Positions 7,833 through 16,760 of a stretch of 64,000 nt of DNA are shown piece after piece; within the stretch, counting starts at the first letter, position 1, and every line of letters starts with the position of its first letter. The notes under the pieces were generated by a model that was not told the DNA's origin, did no database searches, and saw nothing but the letters and a program-made list of their open reading frames with translations. The DNA is from Rhodobacteraceae bacterium Araon29 (GTDB lineage: Bacteria; Pseudomonadota; Alphaproteobacteria; Rhodobacterales; Rhodobacteraceae): assembly GCA_039640505.1 (NCBI GenBank), contig CP046865.1, positions 310,001-374,000 on the forward strand. The letters run 5' to 3'. The position numbers and the translations under genes were made by a program.

Positions 7833-10616
7833 TTATTCTGGCAGAAGGCCCAACTCACGTGATTTAGAGATAGCATTGATCCGGTTACGAACACCAAGCT
7901 TCTGGAAGGTGTTGTGTAAGTGCCATTTAACGGTCGCTACGGTTACAATGAGATGGGTAGCAATTTCCGCATTGGAGAGGCCCTTGGCGGCCAACGCGAG
8001 CGTGTCAACTTCACGTGCCGTTAGGGTTTCTGAAATTTGATTGTCGGCTTTCATCGGCTTTACAGGTATCAAGCCCATCGCTTCGTGCTTGGTTTCTATT
8101 TGAGTATTCCCCTGCAAAACCGCGAGAATCCAGCCTTCTGGCGTGTCAAACGGGGTGTCTTCGCCCCCTTCAGATCTGCGGATTTCTATGATTTTGTTCA
8201 GAATAGGTAGACAATAATGCTTCAGCTCAATGAAAGCCGAAGCGATCTGGTTTGGGCGTGCGAGCCGGATGGTTGCACTCAGTTCCCTAAAGCTTTTTTG
8301 CTCCTCACCGGTCGCCATTAAAGCAACTGCTTTTAGTATTCCCACCCGAATAACTGAGCGGGGACGCCCACGTTGTTTGAGTTCCTGTAAATGTGAACGA
8401 CATAGCAGCAATGCCTTTTCATAGTCTCCAAAAGCAACACTCATTTCGATCTCAATGCGTCTTAAACAATTCAGCTGCATCGCATTTTCAGTGCCAAACT
8501 TACGAATCCACGAGCGATCCAATAGCCCCCAATGATCACAAATTTGTTTGGCTTTCTTTGTATCTCCAGCTTCGATGCAAAAACTAATGATGTCAGCTAG
8601 CATCGAAATTGCAAGACGAGGCAGGTCGTTTGCGACGCCGACCCTGTGACCCTTCTCCAACAGGCGTATGCCATCATGGATCAGGCCTCGATGGCGCAAA
8701 GACTGAGCTTGTAGCCGATAAGCGATCAGCAATGGCTCAATTGGCCCGAAAGAAGTGGCGAAACCAGAACCTAGAGACAGTTTTGAAAATGCCGTTTCTA
8801 GTTCACCACGTTCGTATGCGACTTGGGCTGAAAGCAGTGGAGTCATCAACTTCAGCAGGGAGTGTTCGACCATTTGCTCAGCGACATCTTCTGTTGCACG
8901 ATCGACGAAAGCTTCAGCTGAATTCGGATCACCCATAGCTATGTATGACATTGCACTAATGCAGTCCGACCAAATCGTCACATATGGTGAGCTGGCGCGT
9001 AGTGAGATTTGGCGACCTTCAGTGGCAGTTGAATGAGCTTGCTTAAATCTATTATTTGCCACATGCGAGTAAGCAATTACTTGCTTCACAATCGCAATAT
9101 TCACAAGAGAGGCGTCCGGCCATGTCCGGATCCAATCTTCCGAGTGGTGAATGATTTCATTTTGTTTTTCTTCGGCAGCGAGCAGAAGCAATTCAACTAC
9201 GTCTGCAAAGCATTTACTATCCGACAGCTCTTGTTTGGTCAGTAACCAATTGGGTTCCGATGCAACTAACTTAGCTCTTAAGCCAGACAACAAGGTACGC
9301 CCTTCTGTTGTACCTCGCGTGAAACCCAGTGCTAGGCTATGTGCCAGTATCATTGAAGGATGATATTGACGGTACTCTTCAGACAACGAGCCGATCCAGC
9401 GGAGAACCGTGCCAAAATCACCATGGTCACGTGCCCGTGGAAGAACCAATTTAGAGATCAGGTCGGCAGCGGCATCAAAATGCTCGGATTGAAGAAAGTA
9501 ATAGATTGCTTCGTCAGGCAGACTATTTTCAATGCACCATTCTGCCGCCCTTATAGACATATCTTGCTGTTCACTTGGATTTCGAGAGTGACAGAGCTGG
9601 CGTAAGTGTTCGCCAAACAGATGATGGTATCTGTACCAACCTTCACCTTCTTTGAGGCGAATAATAAACAAGTTCTTCTCTACCAGATCTTCGAGAATAT
9701 CCGCCGCGTTGTCTAATCCAGTCATATAGTTGCAAAGCGAGGCGTTGAAGTTGTTTAGCATAGCTGTGGTTAACAGAAATTTTTGGGTTTGCTCTGTTTG
9801 GCTCTGGAACACATTGGTGGCCAGATATTCGCCCAGGTGCATAATGCCGTTTGGTTCAAGCGACAGGATGTCGGTGCGATTTTCTGGCTGGCATTTCAGA
9901 GAAATCGCTGCAAACTGTAGGCCTGCGATCCAGCCCTCGGTTGTTCTGCTTAGATTGGCTAGTTCTTCTGCATCCAAGCTCAGATCATCGCGGCCCTGGA
10001 AAAACTGTTCGGTTTCCAGAGTTGTAAATCTTAGAAAGTCATCTGGCACAGCCGAAAACTGACCTGATAATATACGTCGAGGAAGTTGAATTTCAGGAAG
10101 TTCTCTCGTCCCTATTATCACGCTTAAATGTGCTTTGCATGCATCAAGTAAATGATTGAAGTGTTGCAAAAGTTCGGGGTTTTGAATGAAATGAAAGTCA
10201 TCGATAAACAATATACTTTTGACTTCAATTTTTATAACGAGCATTTCTAATGCAGAGAAGGCCTGCGCAAGAGTATTTTGATCGCTAAAGTCTAACGGAA
10301 TTTGAGCTGTTGCATCTAAGTTGTTAGAAACTCTAGCCAGCGCATCTATCAAATAAGGCATAAGCCGCGCCGCGTCATTGTCCCTCTCATCAAGGTTGAG
10401 CCAGGAGCACACGCACCCTTCTTTAGAGCGGTGTTCAAATAGTTGGCGCATAAATGTTGATTTGCCCGACCCTGCGGAAGCAACGAGGCACATTGATTTC
10501 GGTATTGTTATTTTCGTTTCGCTTGCAAGTGCGTGGCGCCTAACTTCAGAAGCGACACCCTGTGGTGGGTAAAGCTTTGTAGCAACTAAAGCATGCTCGG
10601 TATCCAAGTTTTTCAT
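7833..10616 (-). CDS. MalT/LuxR-type ATP-dependent transcriptional regulator
   Basis: A 927-residue regulator of the LAL/MalT class (STAND NTPases). An N-terminal segment precedes Walker A 'ASAGSGKST' near residue 47, and the Walker B-like 'SILFIDDFHFI' lies near residue 136. A long helical, TPR-like middle follows, and the last ~65 residues are a LuxR helix-turn-helix: 'LTAREVDTLALAAKGLSNAE' ... 'TVKWHLHNTFQKLGV'. Length is typical (about 900). The ribosome site GAGGGG precedes the ATG. It is divergent from the StyC-like/acyl-CoA synthetase operon and is the obvious candidate activator of that operon, with an inducer bound by the helical repeats. The inducer is unknown. An insertion-sequence tail abuts its stop without damaging it. 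Confidence 0.9.
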   Translation of the reverse strand: MKNLDTEHALVATKLYPPQGVASEVRRHALASETKITIPKSMCLVASAGSGKSTFMRQLFEHRSKEGCVCSWLNLDERDNDAARLMPYLIDALARVSNNLDATAQIPLDFSDQNTLAQAFSALEMLVIKIEVKSILFIDDFHFIQNPELLQHFNHLLDACKAHLSVIIGTRELPEIQLPRRILSGQFSAVPDDFLRFTTLETEQFFQGRDDLSLDAEELANLSRTTEGWIAGLQFAAISLKCQPENRTDILSLEPNGIMHLGEYLATNVFQSQTEQTQKFLLTTAMLNNFNASLCNYMTGLDNAADILEDLVEKNLFIIRLKEGEGWYRYHHLFGEHLRQLCHSRNPSEQQDMSIRAAEWCIENSLPDEAIYYFLQSEHFDAAADLISKLVLPRARDHGDFGTVLRWIGSLSEEYRQYHPSMILAHSLALGFTRGTTEGRTLLSGLRAKLVASEPNWLLTKQELSDSKCFADVVELLLLAAEEKQNEIIHHSEDWIRTWPDASLVNIAIVKQVIAYSHVANNRFKQAHSTATEGRQISLRASSPYVTIWSDCISAMSYIAMGDPNSAEAFVDRATEDVAEQMVEHSLLKLMTPLLSAQVAYERGELETAFSKLSLGSGFATSFGPIEPLLIAYRLQAQSLRHRGLIHDGIRLLEKGHRVGVANDLPRLAISMLADIISFCIEAGDTKKAKQICDHWGLLDRSWIRKFGTENAMQLNCLRRIEIEMSVAFGDYEKALLLCRSHLQELKQRGRPRSVIRVGILKAVALMATGEEQKSFRELSATIRLARPNQIASAFIELKHYCLPILNKIIEIRRSEGGEDTPFDTPEGWILAVLQGNTQIETKHEAMGLIPVKPMKADNQISETLTAREVDTLALAAKGLSNAEIATHLIVTVATVKWHLHNTFQKLGVRNRINAISKSRELGLLPE

Positions 10617-10625
10617 TTTCCCCTC

Positions 10626-10643
10626 GGTGCACCTCTACGCACC
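10626..10643 (-). promoter_or_regulatory. Inverted repeat in the regulator's 5' leader
   Basis: GGTGC at 10626-10630 and GCACC at 10639-10643 form an inverted repeat separated by eight bases, ending only ~10 bp upstream of the regulator ATG and abutting its ribosome site. It could be a small hairpin controlling translation or an operator half-site pair. The arms are short, so chance is not excluded. Confidence 0.3.
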
Positions 10644-10762
10644 GCCTCCCAAACTTTGGATAGACTAACTCATTTTTGCGACCACTCAACTTTAGTTTAG
10701 GGTGTGTTCCCTGAGCTTTCTTTAGAAATTGCATGTGGGTGGAATACTTTGGGAGGAAAAGT

Positions 10763-11257
10763 ATGAAAAATGCACGAAATATATCGCAAACCCGTCGTTT
10801 GATTCGGCATGGTTTGATGGTGATCTTTGTTGGATTGTTGTGTGGGTTTGGGCTTGGCTTTGCGATCAATGGTGAAGTCGGATTTTCACCGATACCGATC
10901 ACTTTCGATTATACGATGGCCGCTGAGCCTCGTGCCTGGCGCTCTGCCCATGTGGGCGCGATCACCAATGGTATGATGTCACTGCTTTTTGCTGCAGTCT
11001 TGCCGTTTTTGGCGTTGCAGTCTCGTGCTGCACAGAAAGTTGTTACCGGAACGATCATCGTCATCTGGGGGAATACTATTTTCTATGTCGCAGCTCTGTG
11101 GGCGCCCAACCGTGGGCTCTCATTTGGAGCAACGGATGCTGGGCCAGGGAATTTGGCCGGTGCTGTCGCCTATATTCCGGCGGTGATTGCCGCTGTGTTG
11201 CTGCTTTGGATCGTCGCTTACCTCATCATCAAAATCCCTCGATCCGAAGAGCTTTAG
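10763..11257 (+). CDS. StyC-like (styrene oxide isomerase family) membrane protein
   Basis: A 164-residue integral membrane protein with four hydrophobic segments. Compared from memory with styrene oxide isomerase StyC, the size, four-helix layout and two signature blocks agree. The first is 'WRSAHVGAITNGMM' (StyC has W-A-R-A-H-S-G...NGMM; the His is a haem ligand there). The second is 'PNRGLSFGATDAGPGN' (StyC: PNRGLTFG...GPGD). StyC uses haem b to convert an epoxide to an aldehyde by Meinwald rearrangement. The ATG at 10763 has GGGAGG 7 bp upstream; an in-frame ATG at 10733 lacks such a site. It is first in an operon with an acyl-CoA synthetase and is divergent from the MalT-type regulator. 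The isomerase assignment is an inference; the true substrate is unknown. Confidence 0.7.
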   Translation: MKNARNISQTRRLIRHGLMVIFVGLLCGFGLGFAINGEVGFSPIPITFDYTMAAEPRAWRSAHVGAITNGMMSLLFAAVLPFLALQSRAAQKVVTGTIIVIWGNTIFYVAALWAPNRGLSFGATDAGPGNLAGAVAYIPAVIAAVLLLWIVAYLIIKIPRSEEL

Positions 11258-11293
11258 CTTCGTCAGCTAATCGTCAAAGTAAACGGAGGAACC

Positions 11294-12907
11294 ATGTCCG
11301 GATCAATGATGGATATGCCGCTCACGATCAGTTCGCTGATCAAACATGCTGCTCAATACCACCCGGAAACCGAAGTGGTCAGTGCGGAACTTGATGGTTC
11401 CGTGCAAACGTCGAATTGGAAAACTGTGGAGCTGCGGTCCGGCCAGATCGCGAGTGCTCTAACAAAATTGGGCGTTACGTCGGGTCAAAGGGTTGCCACG
11501 ATCGCCATGAACAACATGCGCCATCTCGAGCTATATTTCGGGATATCCGGTGCCGGGTTTGTTTGCCACACAATTAATCCCCGATTGTTTCCAGAACAGC
11601 TGATTTATATAGTGAACCATGCCGAGGACGAAGTTGTATTTTTCGAAGCACCCTTTCTCCCACTGATCGCAAAACTGCATGTCAAAATGCCCAACGTGAA
11701 GTATTTCGTTTTGATGGGGCCAAAAAATGAAGAGCAGGCAGCAGCCGTGCCTGGGCTGATGTTTTACGACGAACTGATCAAGACGGGCTACGAGGGTTAC
11801 GTATGGCCCGATCTGGATGAGCGGCATCCATCTAGTCTTTGTTACACGTCCGGGACCACTGGCAATCCAAAAGGCGTTCAGTACACACACCGTTCCACAG
11901 TCCTGCATTCGTTGACTGTCATCGCTCCGGATTCCTGCTCAATTAGCGCACGAGATTCCATGCTGGTCGTTGTGCCTATGTTCCACGTAAATGCGTGGGG
12001 TCTGCCTTATGCATCTGCTATTACGGGCGCCAAGCTGGTGCTGCCTGGTTTCAAACTGGATGGGGACAGCCTGCTTGAAATTATTCATGACCAAGCGGTC
12101 TCTTTCGCCGCGGGTGTGCCGACCATTTGGGCTGGTTTGCTTAGCTCTTTGGCAGCTTCTGACAAGGGAGTGGGGGCTTTGAATCGCACGATTGTCGGCG
12201 GTGCCGCGTGTCCCCCGTCTATGATGGCCATTTTCCGGGATCAGTACGGCGTCGATGTGATCCACGGTTGGGGTATGACAGAGACAAGCCCAATTGGCAC
12301 AATTAACCAACCGCTGAAAAAGCACGAAAACCTGAGTAAGGAACAGATGGCGACATTACGTACCCATCAGGGACGTCCTCCTTATGGTGTGCAACTACAG
12401 CTCGTAGATGATGATGGTTTCGTCATTACTGATCCACAAAAGCAAGGCGCATTGCAGATCCGTGGTCACTGGATCGTCGATCACTATTTTGGGCAAGAAC
12501 AATCGGCACTGGAAAATGGTTGGTTTGACACAGGCGACATTGCAACCATTGACCAGGACGGTTTCATGACGATTTGTGACCGAGCCAAGGATGTCATTAA
12601 ATCAGGTGGAGAATGGATTTCTTCTGTCGAGCTGGAAGGGATTGCCGTATCCCATCCAGATGTCTCAGATGCCGCTGCAATTGGCGTGCCGCACCCGCAA
12701 TGGGACGAGCGTCCGGTGTTGTTGGTGAAAGCCGCAGAGGACGCGTCTCCAGACGAAGCGGACATTCTAACATACTTCACGGATAAAGTTGCAAAATGGC
12801 AAATTCCTGATCGAGTGATCGTTGTAGAGGACATGGTCCGCAATGCGACAGGAAAAATTCCGAAACAGGACCTGCGTAAGAAATATGCGGGACTTCTGAG
12901 CGATTAA
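11294..12907 (+). CDS. AMP-binding acyl-CoA synthetase (medium/long-chain fatty-acid-CoA ligase family)
   Basis: This 537-residue adenylate-forming enzyme activates a carboxylic acid with ATP and CoA. Motifs in order are the P-loop-like 'YTSGTTGNPKGV' near 187, 'GWGMTETSPIG' near 322, the ribose-binding Asp in 'WFDTGDIATID' and 'DRAKDVIKSGGEWISS'. The C-terminal catalytic Lys lies in 'RNATGKIPKQDLRK'. The strongest resemblance is to the alkK-type acyl-CoA synthetases. GGAGG precedes the ATG. It follows the StyC-like gene by 36 bp, so an epoxide to aldehyde to acid to acyl-CoA sequence is attractive, although no aldehyde dehydrogenase gene lies in this cluster. The exact acid substrate cannot be assigned. 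Confidence 0.9.
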   Translation: MSGSMMDMPLTISSLIKHAAQYHPETEVVSAELDGSVQTSNWKTVELRSGQIASALTKLGVTSGQRVATIAMNNMRHLELYFGISGAGFVCHTINPRLFPEQLIYIVNHAEDEVVFFEAPFLPLIAKLHVKMPNVKYFVLMGPKNEEQAAAVPGLMFYDELIKTGYEGYVWPDLDERHPSSLCYTSGTTGNPKGVQYTHRSTVLHSLTVIAPDSCSISARDSMLVVVPMFHVNAWGLPYASAITGAKLVLPGFKLDGDSLLEIIHDQAVSFAAGVPTIWAGLLSSLAASDKGVGALNRTIVGGAACPPSMMAIFRDQYGVDVIHGWGMTETSPIGTINQPLKKHENLSKEQMATLRTHQGRPPYGVQLQLVDDDGFVITDPQKQGALQIRGHWIVDHYFGQEQSALENGWFDTGDIATIDQDGFMTICDRAKDVIKSGGEWISSVELEGIAVSHPDVSDAAAIGVPHPQWDERPVLLVKAAEDASPDEADILTYFTDKVAKWQIPDRVIVVEDMVRNATGKIPKQDLRKKYAGLLSD

Positions 12908-13063
12908 TCTGCCCTTCCGATAAACCTGTTTCTCGCTGCATTCCTCGGAGAGCGGCCCATTGGAAACCTTTTCGATAAAGAGTGGCGGGCTGCATAAACG
13001 TATCCCATCCGTTGAACTGCTCGGAAGGGGCCTGACCTTAGACTGACCTTTAAGGATGAAAAT

Positions 13064-14050
13064 ATGAAAACCGCAATCACAGATATGCTTGGTATCAAAC
13101 ACCCGATTTTACAAGGAGGAATGCACATGATCGCTTTTGCCAAGCTTGCGTCCGTCGTGTCCAATGCAGGTGGCCTAGGCATGATTACCGCATTTTCGCT
13201 CAAGACACCTGAGGCGCTCGCCGATGAAATTGCGCGTTGCAAAGACATGACGGATAAGCCCTGTGGTTTGAACCTAACATTCTTGCTGACTGTGAATGCA
13301 CCTGACTATCCTACAATCGTCAAAGCGATTATCGACGGTGGCGTTAAGGCCGTCCGAACCGCAGGGCGGAACCCATCTCAAGTCATGCCGCATTTGAAAG
13401 ACGCCGGGATCAAGGTGATCCACAAATGCACCTCCGTGAGATATGCGCTCAAGGCGTAAGAAATTAGGTGCCACGCCGTCGCTGTGAATGGATTTGAATG
13501 TGGTGGCCACTCGGGTGAGGAAGACGTCCCGAATATGATTTTGCTATCGCGTGCAGCGGATAAGCCCGAAATTCCACTTATCTCCTCTGGATGATAAGTA
13601 GATGGATTTTTGTTGGTCTCCTCTCTCACGACGGGAGCGCAGGGGATGAACTTGGGCAGCCCTTTTCTTGTCACCCAAGAAGTACCAGTTCACCAAAATG
13701 TAAGGGATTCTATCATCGCTGCATATGAACTGGATGCGCGCCTTGTGATGCAACCACTGAAGAATACTGAGCGAGTCTTGAATAATTCAGCTGTGGAAGA
13801 AATTATTTGCAAGGAAAAAGAATTGGATGATGCCATCACTTTTGAAGACATCATTGACCGGATAGCGGGTGTCTTCCAAAGATTATGCAGAGTGGTGAAA
13901 TGGATGCAGGCGCGTGGTCCTGCGGGATGGTTGCAGGTCCTTTCCATGATATTCCGACCTTTTAGGAACTCTTTAACTAGATCATGTCTGAAGCAAATGC
14001 GATCATTTCCGATCGACCAGCAGGCTTTACCCTGTTGGGGATGGGAACAA
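13064..14050 (+). pseudogene. Nitronate monooxygenase (NMO family), decayed by frameshifts and stops
   Basis: The first 131 codons read as an intact NMO N-terminus: 'LGIKHPILQGGMHMIAF', 'VSNAGGLGMITAF', 'PCGLNLTFL'. A frameshift near 13460 follows. Homology continues in another frame ('VNGFECGGHSGEED', then after two in-frame stops 'GAQGMNLGSPFLVTQEVPVH') and in a third after about 13884 ('MQSGEMDAGAWSCGMVAGPF', again with stops). An intact member is about 320-330 residues, an FMN enzyme oxidising nitronates or related carbanions. At least two frameshifts and four internal stops make a functional product very unlikely. It lies 156 bp after the acyl-CoA synthetase and probably was the third gene of that operon. 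The 3' border is approximate and runs into the convergent oxidoreductase gene. Confidence 0.85.
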
Positions 14051-14055
14051 CACGT

Positions 14056-15378
14056 CTAGGCAGACAACCGATTGGCTGCACGTCGCAAGCGACCAGAAAC
14101 GAGGAAAGCCTGAATCGCGTAAATCACGTATTTGTGGAGGGGTTCATGTGACAGATAGAACAGTCGCGACCGGCGAAGCCAGATTGGAATGAAAAGCTGT
14201 AGTTTCAGAGCGTTATCCACTGAGTTGCTCAGGACGTGCGGCCAATCCGCCTCCACTTCTGGATGAGGAACTGGCGTGATCCTGTTTCGTTTTTCATCTG
14301 TTGTATTGCACAGTTCAAGTGCGCCAATTGTAGCCGCACTAAAGACCTGTTGGCAGAAAAATATTGGCTGAAGGTTAACTTTGCCCTTTTCAAATAACGG
14401 AACAGCAGCTCGTTTCGCAAGCCCGTCCGCTGTGCAATTCACAAATAATGTGTCCTCTGGCATTATCAGGGTTTCATCTGCAAATTCGATACCCACTGCA
14501 GAAATAGATTTGACCCGTCCATTGCGAATGGTGTTCGTGATCTGCTTCATGAGGTTGATCTCTTCCAAACTAACCGTTGGGCATTTCCATTTTGTGGGGG
14601 TCGCGTCTTGGTTAACACGTAGAATCCCGCCTCTCATTTCCAAAGTGGTGAAAATCTCAGGTGGCGTTTTTGCCTCGATGATCGAGTGACAGTGATCTAG
14701 AATAGCATCCATGACCTTGCCAACTTGAATCTCTGCGCGTTCAAAACACCAGATGTCATTCGATATAACCCAATGAATTTCGCTGGCAGGCACACCTCGA
14801 TTCAAGAGGTATTGGATCGCATCCATTCCGGTCTTACCACATCCTAGAACGCAGTAATTCTTCCATTTTCCAATTTCATCGGTCAGACTATTCAACGGCA
14901 CGAAAGGCACGTCGTCTGATACGTCGAATTTCGGGGCGTGGGTGGAGGGAACTTCTACCCCCATAAAGGTGGCATTCACAACGCGTCGTTTGACTATGAA
15001 TTCGACCGATGCGTTCTCATCTGTCAGAGATTTGGCTCTATTTTCGCCCAGATATTCGTGCTCTCCAAGAAACTCAACACGGCCGCTTTGGTGAAAATCT
15101 TCCAAGATCTTGGCATAATACTCAAGGATCTCACTCTTGGAGGAAAGGTCTGTCGTACCGTTCCCTAGTTTCCGGGAATTTACGCCGTAAAATAGGGCGG
15201 GCTGGTGCAGCTTTACAAAGTCATATGAATCGTTCCAATGCCCGGCCAAACAGTCTTTTCGATCGACGATGGCAAAGGTAGCTTTCTTATCACCTGTAAG
15301 TACCGTGTCGACGAAAGCGGTCCCCATGGCGCCGCCTCCGATCACAAGGTAATCCACCTCGGTTGTTCTTGTGGTCAT
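14056..15378 (-). CDS. FAD/NAD(P)-binding oxidoreductase (flavin monooxygenase-like)
   Basis: A 440-residue flavoprotein with an N-terminal FAD motif 'DYLVIGGGAMGTAF' and a second dinucleotide motif 'YCVLGCGKTGMDA' near the middle, the two-Rossmann layout of flavin-containing and Baeyer-Villiger-like monooxygenases. 'CLAGHWNDSYDFVKLHQPA' follows the first fold as in that group. The fingerprint FxGxxxHxxxW of classical enzymes was not found, so a reductase or unusual oxygenase is possible. The start at ATG 15378 has AAGGA upstream; a longer frame to 15450 would add an unrelated basic leader. It lies just downstream of a broken StyC-like gene on the same strand, so it may have provided the oxidation step in the same pathway. 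Confidence 0.8.
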   Translation of the reverse strand: MTTRTTEVDYLVIGGGAMGTAFVDTVLTGDKKATFAIVDRKDCLAGHWNDSYDFVKLHQPALFYGVNSRKLGNGTTDLSSKSEILEYYAKILEDFHQSGRVEFLGEHEYLGENRAKSLTDENASVEFIVKRRVVNATFMGVEVPSTHAPKFDVSDDVPFVPLNSLTDEIGKWKNYCVLGCGKTGMDAIQYLLNRGVPASEIHWVISNDIWCFERAEIQVGKVMDAILDHCHSIIEAKTPPEIFTTLEMRGGILRVNQDATPTKWKCPTVSLEEINLMKQITNTIRNGRVKSISAVGIEFADETLIMPEDTLFVNCTADGLAKRAAVPLFEKGKVNLQPIFFCQQVFSAATIGALELCNTTDEKRNRITPVPHPEVEADWPHVLSNSVDNALKLQLFIPIWLRRSRLFYLSHEPLHKYVIYAIQAFLVSGRLRRAANRLSA

Positions 15379-15404
15379 GTTTTGTATCCTTATTTCGGTT
15401 GGGT

Positions 15405-15907
15405 CTATGCGCGCCGCGCTGCGGTCCAAGCTGCACAAATGCAGATGCACGCACCAAAAAATTCTGCACTCGCAGCCACGCAGAAAAAGCTGTAAAAAAG
15501 AACGTTTGCCAAGTTGCCTTCAGGCTGAAGGCCTCGGCCCGTGCCAAATGGCGCGAGGGAGTACCCGGCAAGTTTCTGATAAAGCATAATGAGCGTGCTG
15601 AAGTAGAGCCACTTCGATTGCTTTACTCCGAAACGTAGCAAGGGCGCCAATGCGACGATCAGCATTGAGAGCATACCGTTAATGATTGGTCCGGTATGTG
15701 TAATCCGCCAAAGTTCGCGTGTTTATGGAAGGCCAAGGTCAAGGGCGGGATCGGCCAAAGTTCGAGCCAGCCACCACGAATAATAATTCGATGCGGGCCA
15801 CCAAAGAAACCGGCAATCAACATAACGAATAAGTGGAATACGAGCTTTGCCGCAACCGACCTTGAAACGCTACATTGCTGAGATGTCCAAGCGTTGAATG
15901 CGACCAT
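15405..15907 (-). pseudogene. Second StyC-like membrane protein gene, frameshifted
   Basis: Reading the minus strand from an ATG at 15907 (preceded by AGGGGAGG) gives hydrophobic StyC-like N-terminal residues through 'WPIPPLTLAFHKHA'. The matching block then continues in another frame as 'WRITHTGPIINGMLSML' and runs to the stop at 15405. The second block aligns with 'WRSAHVGAITNGMMSLL' of the intact paralogue at 10763, including the His and NGM. The shift falls near 15718, within the codons before 'REL-WR'. A net shift of one or two bases explains it. Either the gene is dead or there is a sequencing/assembly error. The RGL-type segment 'GTGRGLQPEGNL' replaces the RGLSFG block. It is followed 26 bp later by the oxidoreductase gene. 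Confidence 0.75.
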
Positions 15908-16210
15908 GGAAAATCCTCCCCTAAAACTAATTCGGGCCAAGTAATCCGGCCCGCTCCTCCAAGAACCACTTTAAGAGGATAGCTGTGTCGGCCGCCCTAG
16001 ACTTTGGTTAGAAGCCCTAGGAAAACTTGAAGTTTCATCATACGAACCAAAGGGACAGGCGTGGTGCAAATGTGACGAGCCTAAGTCACATCAAGAAAAC
16101 AAATGGGAAAACGGACATTAAAACGTCACTGAACCTTTTCTTGAAAGAGCGTAACCGTCCAGTTTCCCGTGATCTGGAGGAGGTTTTGGGATAACGAGGG
16201 GCTAAAGTTG
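15908..16210. other. Intergenic stretch upstream of the StyC-like pseudogene
   Basis: About 300 bp holding the leader of the minus-strand StyC-like/oxidoreductase pair and no recognisable gene. A short frame near 16140-16193 reads like the tail of a longer basic protein but cannot be assigned. No tRNA or clear promoter motif was seen. Confidence 0.4.
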
Positions 16211-16375
16211 ACCATGCAACAAGATCAAGGTTGGGCGCTGTGCCATATCAGGGCTGGCAGCATCAAGGCCTTCACCAACCACGTCAAAAAATAGTCTGGC
16301 TGATCCGACATCAACAAACATCGCACACCTCTTTGACGCTATGATCCATTCGAAAGTTCCCTAGAACCTATCATT
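16211..16375 (-). repeat. Copy of the start of the alpha/beta hydrolase gene at 48219-49058
   Basis: These 165 bp align without gaps to 48948-49112 (constant offset 32737), with roughly a dozen mismatches by eye. On the minus strand, an ATG at 16321-16319 opens the same N-terminus as the intact hydrolase: 'MFVDVGSARLFFDVVGEG', continuing to the oxyanion 'LILLHG'. Homology then stops and a termination codon follows within a few codons. About 54 bp of the upstream leader are also copied. So this is a truncated gene copy of some 37 codons plus leader, in the same orientation as its parent, beside insertion-sequence debris. Confidence 0.85.
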
Positions 16376-16458
16376 GTCCGTCATCAAAGCCTTTGGGACA
16401 GCATTGTTGAATTGAGCGAGGAGGCTTCCTGGTTCATTGTAATCTTCATGGAGTGAAA

Positions 16459-16521
16459 ATGAGACAGAAATCTGTTGGCAGCAAAGAGGCTACAGATAAA
16501 TCGTTTTCTTGTAATCTTTAG
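16459..16521 (+). pseudogene. N-terminal scrap of an IS3-type orfA transposase
   Basis: A 20-codon frame beginning 'MRQKSVGSKEATDK' with GGAG 5 bp upstream matches, from memory, the N-terminus of a common alphaproteobacterial IS3-family OrfA. It then diverges and stops at 16521, exactly one base before the direct repeat arm at 16522. Its shortness makes the identification tentative. Confidence 0.4.
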
Positions 16522-16608
16522 AACCATAATCCCAACATTCTGTCTAAAGACCCTTTCCTAATAGCCGCGCATTCGCTCCCGCCCCAACCATGTCTTCCTA
16601 AAACACTG
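16522..16608. repeat. Left arm of imperfect direct repeat flanking the chemosensory operon
   Basis: These 87 bp align ungapped with 28058-28144 at about 75% identity (22 mismatches counted by eye), including a shared 'CCCAACCATGTCTT' core. The right arm covers the last codons and 3' flank of the VOC-family gene. The left arm, read in the same frame on the minus strand, gives a similar but interrupted C-terminus ('EDMVGAGANARLL' against 'QDMVGTEGNSLL'). The two arms bracket the AT-rich chemosensory operon. Confidence 0.65.
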
Positions 16609-16760
16609 GGCGGCAATGCCGGAGGATTAATTCTAGGGCAAATTCGCAATTAAAACATCTTCTTAAAAGTAAGAAACCGCCTGTAAAAAAATCAAAATGA
16701 TTGATTTTATCAGAATAAATTCGTTTGATATCAGGGATTCGAATCATTTTAGGATTCATT

